From Methylotenera sp. (GTDB lineage Bacteria; Pseudomonadota; Gammaproteobacteria; Burkholderiales; Methylophilaceae): a stretch of DNA of 5,518 bases. Both the position numbers and the translations under genes were made by a program. Positions 1 through 5,518 of the stretch are shown in pieces (the stretch's first letter is position 1; each line of letters starts with the position of its first letter). The notes below the pieces were generated by a model. It ran no database searches and had not been told where the DNA came from. It saw only the letters and a list, made by a program, of their open reading frames with translations. Where the stretch lies: the NCBI GenBank assembly GCA_027310735.1, contig DAIDAH010000180.1, forward strand, positions 1-5,518, given 5' to 3'.

Positions 1-1
1 T

Positions 2-1480
2 ATTTGGGGGCATCGCCTATATGATGAGCAGCTCCCTTACCTTACCTTACTGGAGTTTTTAGGGGTACTTGCATCTAATATTGAAAATCCATTGATTTCA
101 TCTCCAACAGACCGCGTTCAGTATAGGCCGCAAAGACAAATAAGACTGCGTGGACTTTTATTTAACAATCCATATATTGATTCTATAAAAACAAAAAACC
201 TATCCGATGATGACAAATGGAAAGATTGGAATGATCTTTTTTCTCAAGATGCAACTGGTTATGGTGATAATAATATGGATTATCTCCGCAATGTATTTTT
301 GAGCTTTGATGATTTTGCAAAAGCTATTGAACTTCTTAGATCTTCAGGATTTGAAGCTACTAGTAATAAAAGATGGAGTTCAAAGTTTGTATTCCCATTT
401 GGTCCAGACGCTTTATATGAAGATCTACGCATTGATGCGAATGGTGCTTCTAATGACCGAAGGTTCTTTGCTCGAACAGGAGAGATACTATATTTAATGT
501 TAAGCAGAGCATCTAATGGTCCAGAGCTAGGTAAAGTATTAGTAGATCGTTTATTCAACTCTACATCACCAATGAATAGGCTTATCAGAGCTCTACAAGG
601 TGAGCCTCAGCTAGCGCCAGACTCGCGCGAAGTAGGATATCTCCCTCACTCTAAACATAAGCGCTTTGATCAAATTTGCGATGACTGGCTATCTATACTC
701 TCTAGAGATATGCCTGTATATGATGCACTAGAACATTTGACAACCAACGCGGGACTTAACCTTTTACTTTACTTTCTTGAGTGCGCTAAAACACAAGCTG
801 GAGATGCAGAACCTGTCGAAATTATCTGTGAAATCATTTCTCGTGAACGTACTAAGGTAAGAGCATTATCTTGTAACTCATATCAAGAAAATCAAGCATT
901 ATCCTATAGAGCCATCCGCGTTGCAGTTGAAAGCATAAAATTAACAGAACAATGGGAATCTGCCTTAAAAACTGAAGATCCAGATGGAGAATGCTCAAAA
1001 ATACTATATGAGCGGTTTCAATGGCCTTCCCCAGTTGGTGATGATGAGGAGGATTATTCAGGCAGCTCGGGAGAGATCTTAGTACAGAAACTTGTAGAAA
1101 AAGCAGAGTCTCGGCACTCGCAACACTTTGGTAAAATACACTCTACATGGTCGCGTGCTATAGGTCTTAGCTCAAGACGTTTGTCTCGAAGAATACGGTA
1201 TGCCCCAAACGATCTACTTTTAAAGACTATGGTTATTACAATTGTCGAGGATCAAATGCAGTTTGATGAGTTTCTAAATGAAGTTCACAAAAGATATGGT
1301 CTTGTAATTGGTGACGCTGAGGGAGCTCATCTAGTTAAAAATAAGCAAGTTGACCAAGAAGCCCTAAGTGACAACAGAGGTAATCTTGAAACACGTCTAG
1401 TTGGTTTAGGCCTACTAAGAAGACTTTCAGACTCATGTTCCTTTGTTGAAAATCCATTTAGTTCCAAGAAAGAAATTTAA
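2..1480 (+). CDS. Uncharacterised protein, C-terminal 492 residues (5' end outside window), putative defence-operon partner
   Basis: I do not recognise a named family. The frame is open to the left edge. The 30 codons before the TTG at 92 are free of stops and read as ordinary protein (about residues 7-25 include YDEQLPYLTLLEFLGVLAS), so TTG 92 is unlikely to be the true start and the real start lies upstream. The product is soluble, with no signal peptide or membrane segment visible. It is mostly helical by appearance. An aromatic/basic stretch at residues 42-60 ends in LLFNNPYID. Residues about 128-172 form a block around FVFPFGPDALYEDL followed by ARTGEILYLMLSRA. An acidic patch (GDDEEDY) lies near residue 347. 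The last 36 residues (LETRLVGLGLLRRLSD, then FVENPF) look like the recognition helix and wing of a winged-helix domain. The stop overlaps the start of the next gene by one base, so the two products probably work together. By size and position it could be the accessory subunit of a DptG/DptH-like or other multi-gene restriction system, but I see no sequence proof of that. Confidence is high that it codes and low on function. Confidence 0.9.
   Translation: MWGHRLYDEQLPYLTLLEFLGVLASNIENPLISSPTDRVQYRPQRQIRLRGLLFNNPYIDSIKTKNLSDDDKWKDWNDLFSQDATGYGDNNMDYLRNVFLSFDDFAKAIELLRSSGFEATSNKRWSSKFVFPFGPDALYEDLRIDANGASNDRRFFARTGEILYLMLSRASNGPELGKVLVDRLFNSTSPMNRLIRALQGEPQLAPDSREVGYLPHSKHKRFDQICDDWLSILSRDMPVYDALEHLTTNAGLNLLLYFLECAKTQAGDAEPVEIICEIISRERTKVRALSCNSYQENQALSYRAIRVAVESIKLTEQWESALKTEDPDGECSKILYERFQWPSPVGDDEEDYSGSSGEILVQKLVEKAESRHSQHFGKIHSTWSRAIGLSSRRLSRRIRYAPNDLLLKTMVITIVEDQMQFDEFLNEVHKRYGLVIGDAEGAHLVKNKQVDQEALSDNRGNLETRLVGLGLLRRLSDSCSFVENPFSSKKEI
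1370..1477 (+). other. Probable winged-helix-type C-terminal domain end of the upstream protein
   Basis: This encodes visible residues 457-492. An amphipathic helix (LETRLVGLGLLRRLSD) is followed by a short turn and a strand (SCSFVENPF), then a lysine-rich tail. A helix with a leucine/arginine face followed by a strand ending in NPF is how many winged-helix domains finish, where the helix reads DNA or a partner. I judge this by eye from pattern only, and a structure prediction could overturn it. Confidence 0.4.
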
Positions 1481-1482
1481 TG
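1466..1482 (+). promoter_or_regulatory. Translational coupling junction (TAATG) with weak ribosome binding site
   Basis: The stop TAA at 1478-1480 and the start ATG at 1480-1482 share one base. A purine-rich run, AAGAAAGAAA at 1466-1475, sits just upstream and is at best a weak Shine-Dalgarno match. Together these suggest that the giant protein is translated by ribosomes finishing the upstream gene, which would tie the amounts of the two products to each other. There is no room for a separate promoter or terminator between the genes. Confidence 0.7.
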
Positions 1483-4400
1483 TTAACGAATCGAATTATA
1501 GGTCGTGTTGGTGCAACCGTTCTCCAAGAAAGGTTAGCAGATACAAGGCAGAATGATGGTAGTGAAGCGGACTCAGCAGCCCTCTTCCGCTTAGATAAAT
1601 TGAGTTCAGAACAAATTGCTTCAATAGTAAGAGAAGTTCTAGCCAACGTTGAGTTAGCTTCAAAAATTGACTTAAGAATCCCACTAGCATTAGTGGAAGA
1701 CGAAAACCTTCCAGAAGAAACACTGACTTCTCAAAATGCAGGTGCAGTTAGGAATGCAGGTACAACTAAGGTAGCATTGCTTACAGCAAACGGAAATGAA
1801 CATAACCTTTCTGACACTCTTGGTCACGTTTCACCCCTTGGAGCAAGAGAGCTGCGTGCCAACGAGCAAGCCTGGGTCGATGCAACATGTCATGTCGCTG
1901 GAATTTCTCCAACATTAGATGATCGCTTAGTATTTAAAGCTGCTTTAAATGGGCTGATTGGGGCATCTGACTTATCACTAAATCAACTAGGAGATTATTG
2001 TGGAATGGTTAGCAAAGCTTCAACTTCTCATGGCCTTCCAATAAGAGATGCACTTGGATGGGCTTTACCATGTGTAGGGCTACCTCGCGATACATCTTTT
2101 TTCTTAAACTCAAAAACCTATGGAAATTCTGTAAGCCCTTGGCGAAAAGCATTTGAAAAGCTGATTACAAATCGATCCCCACTTCTCTCTAGAATGAAAC
2201 CGAATGGACAGCCTCTAGATATAGATGAAATGCGCTTAAGGCTTGAAGAAAATTTAGATGAAATTGAAGATCAAATAAGGGTTTTACTTGACGCGTTTAT
2301 TAATGCTCCACAAGGTGATGATCAGGCTGCGCTAGAAATTTCTTTATTAGAATGGGAAAGAGATGGTGTTCATCTCATCTTTGATAAGCCAAGAGAGCGT
2401 CAACAAGGACTGGCAGACTCAACCATTAATTTTTTTGAAAATGATTGCGAAGATCAAGATGTACTTATAGAAATATGGCGTAAACATTTAGAAGACTTAA
2501 AATCTCGAGAACGTCAGTCAGATTGGAACGATGACGATGAAACATTTTTCGAGCTGCACCGGAGATATATAGAACAAGATACCGGCTTACATTCCCGTTG
2601 GGAAAAAGTAATTTACGGCAAGCCCATCGAGTGCTTCGATTTCCTTGAAGGCCTCACGAGCGTAACCCATAGACTTGTTGGCGCTGCAGGCGAGTCTAAT
2701 GGGCAAAGACACTTACGAATAACAGTATCAAAGGGACGTAAAGAGTGGCGCGAACGTTTCAATCATGACGTAGGATCATTCTTTTCCTCAATGTATCGAG
2801 GGATCAAAGAATTAATGGGTGAAAAAATTGAATGGCGCATCGAGAAAATGGGAACTCGCAATTTACCAGATCCCCTTTTTAATTATATGGATTATTTCGC
2901 AGAAGAGAAGAAAATATCAGGCAATAAACTAAAACCCTCTACTTCTATTGCTAAAACTTCAGTTCAAATAAAATTTGAAGTGGCTCTGATAGAAACTCAA
3001 GGAGACAACGAATTTACTCTAGAAAAAACACAGCTACTATGGATATATAGACATGAGTCTATAGGCCTTTCTCTAGTAGCCGACATGAAAAGACTTTATG
3101 AAAAAGGATCTATTGGCCATACAGAAGTACCAAGACGGTTAGTAAGTAAAAAAGGTGGTATGCAAAGCATTTCATTACTGGATACAGGTACTCTAGAAGC
3201 GACGTTCTCAAGAGATGCAGGCTCTTTAGTTAAAGCCTCAAGTAAGCTTACTAATGTCAGTAATGATATAAAACGTAGAATGGATGAACTTGCTTCCGAA
3301 GGTAGAATTTCGATTGAACAACGAAAAGAGCTAGATGCTGCTTGGGACAACTTTAAAGAAGATTATGTTCTCGCAATGAATGACTTTATCAAAATTGGAC
3401 TGCATGGAGAAGCTGTTTTGCGCCAGGCAGAATCATTTGGTAGGTTATTAAAGACATTATTAACACATGCAAGAGGTGATATATGTCGTTCCAAATTAGT
3501 GTCTGAGATACTTGCTATAGGTACGGTAAGAATCACCGGTGACCAGCCTAGCCTTATAATTCCTCCTTGGCACCCAGAGAGAATGAAGGCTCTTGCGGTA
3601 AAAAACAGACGGGTAGCAGGACTAATAAATCATATACTAAGTAATAAGAAAGTTCTTTTTGGTGACCGTGGAATTTTCTTTAAAGAGTTTTCAGATGAAC
3701 TTGCTCATCCTTTCTACCCGGAAATTGCAGTTACACAACGCAATGGCACACCTATCCTCGTTTCAGAAAGCAGTACAATCAATGGATACAGCCTTCTCGA
3801 GAGACCAATACGGGATAATGAAGACTCACTCACAGATGTGAACCCTCATTCTGCCGCAAAACAGGTCCGTGAATTGATGGAGCGCTACGTTAGTTTACAG
3901 CCACATGAAGCAAGTAATCTGAGTATATTACTTTATAACGCAGATGCCGCAGAGCTCCCGCTTGCTGTAGTACGTGAACTCACCAACATGCAAACGGAAT
4001 CTGAGCATCAATGTAATATTTCGGTTCGTCACAGAGACCCGGCCAAACTTCGTAGAATTTATACTGAATTAATTTCAAATGCGGGAGACGAACCTAATCT
4101 GCCAATTATTAGTGATACATCAGAAAACTTCATCTCAAAGTTACGCATTTCTGTTATACAACCCTCATCAATTCCATCTAGATCAAACGTTGGATTTAAA
4201 GCCTTTGACGTAGCATTCCTTCATGATGTAGTTTCAAGAACAGCATCTGTCGAGTGGATTCCAGTAGCCTGGACAAACCAAAGATCAAGCCTTGAACATG
4301 CTCCTTCAAGGTGGTCATATAAAAGTGTATCTGGAGAAAATGAATTAAAATCAACCACCTTCCTTACATGCCCAAGACAGACGTCTTCAGGTTGGGCGTA

Positions 4401-5518
4401 TGTTGGTGCGGTTGGTGCTGTAGTTCGTCAATTAGACTCTCCACCCGATTCATTTTTTTTACCGGCGAGACAGATATCGCTTCAAAATGCAATATTAAAA
4501 TCGACTCTTGATGATGTACATGCTATGGCAGAATGGGTTGCTACCTACGATGAACTTCTAGATAAACGTCAATTGCAATCTAACGGAATTACAGTTGTTC
4601 GTTACCGTCGTGCTTCAACAAATGGTAGAAATATGATTGTTAGTTCAACTTCAGAACTTCGTCTATTAGGAGTTCTAGTGCGCCGTAGGTTAGGAGAGTT
4701 AGGTCTACCTCTTGTCACTACTGAAATCTCAGAAGTGGCTGATAGAATTAAGAAGGATGCTCTATCAATTTCAGGGAATATTGTATTGCGCGCTGCAAAG
4801 CGAGGGGTCTCAGCAGGAGAAATGATAGGCTTAGTAATGAGCCGGCACATAATTGAGCAAGAATTTAGGTCGATCATTGGTTCTGGTCAACGGCAGTTTT
4901 TTAACGTTTTCTTCTTACTTGATGACTATGCAGATTGGCTCTCTCAAAAAGAAAGTCGTATTGCAGATATTCTTGGATTATGTGTTGAGGAGTGCGAAGA
5001 AGGCGTTAAACTTCACATAGCTGTTATCGAATCTAAATATGTATCATATTCTGGAAAAGCTGAAGCGGCTCGCTCATCTAAAGCTCAGCTTATGGCGACT
5101 CTTACAACGTTCAGAGAAGCTTTATTTGGAGATCCTGGGCGCCTTGATAGAGATGTTTGGCTCTCTAGGTTAGCAGATTTACTTTTGGATGCTGACATTC
5201 CAGTTGGCTGCTCTGCATTACTAGAACGAGCAAGAGCAAGCTTAAGAGATGGAGAAGCACTAATATCATTAAGAGGCTACTCTCATATTTTTGTTCATTC
5301 AAATGAACCTACTTCTAACTCATTAAAGTCTGAGCAACTTTTAATTGAAGAGGTTGAAGGCGTTGAAGCATGGCAAGAGTTTTTTGAACGACAAGACCTT
5401 CGCAATCTAGTCGAATCTTACTTCAAAAACAATGACTCTTCATTAATTCGGTCTGAACTAGGGCCTGCACGCCCATGGTTATCAGCCAAAACTATGCTCC
5501 CAGCCCAGCGTGTTGCAT
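1480..5518 (+). CDS. Giant uncharacterised protein with PD-(D/E)xK-like nuclease domain, N-terminal 1346 residues (3' end outside window); probable HerA/FtsK-type ATPase at the missing C-terminus
   Basis: I translated this frame from ATG 1480 to the right edge and found no stop in 1346 codons. The start is chosen because an in-frame TAG at 1459-1461 blocks extension, and because ATG 1480 forms a TAATG junction with the preceding stop. No signal peptide or membrane segment is visible. Recognisable regions in order: residues 1-110, a helical N-terminus; about 148-235, a block containing ALPCVGLPRDTSFFLN; 248-275, a charged helix; 588-640, a helical, possibly coiled-coil stretch; 888-990, a mixed alpha/beta block (FDVAFLHDVVSRTASVEW, then a strand around TTFLTCPRQ and GWAYVGAVGAVV); 1060-1110, helical; about 1140-1260, a nuclease-like core with D1163, E1184-S-K1186 and Q1203. 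No GxxxxGK[ST] P-loop is present up to residue 1346. Large proteins with this layout in defence operons commonly carry a HerA/FtsK-type ATPase after the nuclease domain, so I infer that one lies beyond the window. A DptH-like or methylation-associated-system ATPase would be the closest organisational analogy. The family assignment is tentative. Confidence 0.93.
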   Translation, partial: MLTNRIIGRVGATVLQERLADTRQNDGSEADSAALFRLDKLSSEQIASIVREVLANVELASKIDLRIPLALVEDENLPEETLTSQNAGAVRNAGTTKVALLTANGNEHNLSDTLGHVSPLGARELRANEQAWVDATCHVAGISPTLDDRLVFKAALNGLIGASDLSLNQLGDYCGMVSKASTSHGLPIRDALGWALPCVGLPRDTSFFLNSKTYGNSVSPWRKAFEKLITNRSPLLSRMKPNGQPLDIDEMRLRLEENLDEIEDQIRVLLDAFINAPQGDDQAALEISLLEWERDGVHLIFDKPRERQQGLADSTINFFENDCEDQDVLIEIWRKHLEDLKSRERQSDWNDDDETFFELHRRYIEQDTGLHSRWEKVIYGKPIECFDFLEGLTSVTHRLVGAAGESNGQRHLRITVSKGRKEWRERFNHDVGSFFSSMYRGIKELMGEKIEWRIEKMGTRNLPDPLFNYMDYFAEEKKISGNKLKPSTSIAKTSVQIKFEVALIETQGDNEFTLEKTQLLWIYRHESIGLSLVADMKRLYEKGSIGHTEVPRRLVSKKGGMQSISLLDTGTLEATFSRDAGSLVKASSKLTNVSNDIKRRMDELASEGRISIEQRKELDAAWDNFKEDYVLAMNDFIKIGLHGEAVLRQAESFGRLLKTLLTHARGDICRSKLVSEILAIGTVRITGDQPSLIIPPWHPERMKALAVKNRRVAGLINHILSNKKVLFGDRGIFFKEFSDELAHPFYPEIAVTQRNGTPILVSESSTINGYSLLERPIRDNEDSLTDVNPHSAAKQVRELMERYVSLQPHEASNLSILLYNADAAELPLAVVRELTNMQTESEHQCNISVRHRDPAKLRRIYTELISNAGDEPNLPIISDTSENFISKLRISVIQPSSIPSRSNVGFKAFDVAFLHDVVSRTASVEWIPVAWTNQRSSLEHAPSRWSYKSVSGENELKSTTFLTCPRQTSSGWAYVGAVGAVVRQLDSPPDSFFLPARQISLQNAILKSTLDDVHAMAEWVATYDELLDKRQLQSNGITVVRYRRASTNGRNMIVSSTSELRLLGVLVRRRLGELGLPLVTTEISEVADRIKKDALSISGNIVLRAAKRGVSAGEMIGLVMSRHIIEQEFRSIIGSGQRQFFNVFFLLDDYADWLSQKESRIADILGLCVEECEEGVKLHIAVIESKYVSYSGKAEAARSSKAQLMATLTTFREALFGDPGRLDRDVWLSRLADLLLDADIPVGCSALLERARASLRDGEALISLRGYSHIFVHSNEPTSNSLKSEQLLIEEVEGVEAWQEFFERQDLRNLVESYFKNNDSSLIRSELGPARPWLSAKTMLPAQRVA
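4921..5280 (+). other. Candidate PD-(D/E)xK (RecB-like) nuclease core inside the giant protein
   Basis: This segment encodes residues 1148-1267 of the large protein. A hydrophobic strand ending in FFLLDDYADWL leads into RIADILGL, where D1163 would be the first metal-binding acidic residue. A turn with acidic residues follows, then the strand KLHIAVIESKY, where E1184 and K1186 form the ExK pair. A helix then carries KAQL with Q1203, placed like the motif-IV glutamine of RecB-type nucleases, followed by a long helix (LMATLTTFREALFG). The spacing D-x20-E-x-K-x16-Q is normal for the superfamily. The order and strand context are seen directly. Assignment to the superfamily and nuclease activity are inferences; the fold could also be a degenerate DNA-binding version. 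Confidence 0.6.

Noticed and set aside
1458..1723. Overlapping antisense reading frames across the gene junction.
   Set aside because: They overlap two convincing sense-strand genes, have low-complexity leucine/serine-rich products and lack ribosome binding sites, so they are shadows of the sense frames.
1735..1761. Direct repeat of aatgcaggt (1735-1743 and 1753-1761), giving NAGAVR/NAGTTK in the giant protein.
   Set aside because: It has only two nine-base copies, in frame within coding sequence and with no further copies nearby. It is probably chance or a minor local duplication.
4402..4418. Short tandem gttggtgc copies, encoding VGAVGA.
   Set aside because: It is fully explained by a glycine/alanine/valine strand in the protein and is too short to be a functional repeat.
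4602..4877. Antisense 91-codon reading frame within the giant gene.
   Set aside because: It is the mirror of a well-formed sense frame, with an arginine/threonine/proline-rich product of no recognisable fold and no visible start signal.
4909..4926. Walker-B-like FFLLDD sequence in the giant protein.
   Set aside because: No Walker A motif precedes it anywhere in the visible protein, and it fits better as a strand at the entry of the nuclease-like core.
4981..4995. C-x3-C pair (C1168 and C1172) as a possible metal site.
   Set aside because: It is a single pair with no second cysteine/histidine pair at suitable spacing, and it lies in the variable turn between the nuclease-core strands.
1..5518. 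CRISPR array, tRNA/rRNA, insertion sequence or attachment site.
   Set aside because: No spaced repeats, RNA-like folds, terminal inverted repeats or transposase signatures were seen. Almost every base lies in one of the two reading frames.

Overview
The window is a 5.5 kb slice of what looks like a bacterial operon, with both genes on the + strand and essentially no non-coding sequence. Base composition is AT-rich (about 40% GC by eye), with many TTA, CTA, ATA and AGA codons. That suits a low-to-moderate GC bacterium, perhaps a marine-type gammaproteobacterium, or a horizontally acquired island in one. No marker gene fixes the taxon.

Layout: (1) positions 2-1480 hold the 3' part of a gene open to the left edge, 492 residues visible, with no family I can name. 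Its C-terminus looks like a winged-helix-type fold. (2) Position 1480 to the right edge is one uninterrupted reading frame of 1346 codons that starts on a TAATG stop/start junction and is still open at 5518. It is the N-terminal part of a very large soluble protein. Because the frame has no stop inside the window, it is easily missed by an ORF caller that needs both ends.

The most informative signal is near the right edge. Residues about 1140-1260 of the large protein contain D1163, E1184-S-K1186 and Q1203 in the order and surroundings expected of a PD-(D/E)xK nuclease core with a RecB-type motif-IV glutamine. No Walker A motif occurs in the visible 1346 residues. A medium-sized partner translationally coupled to a giant protein with a late nuclease-like domain is the organisation seen in multi-gene anti-phage systems. 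In these, the giant protein often ends in a HerA/FtsK-type ATPase (DptG-DptH of phosphorothioation-dependent restriction and the ATPases of methylation-associated systems are organisational analogies). I therefore infer a defence-type module that probably continues on both sides of the window. The ATPase prediction and the defence role are inference. No methylase, helicase, CRISPR, mobile element or RNA gene is visible here.
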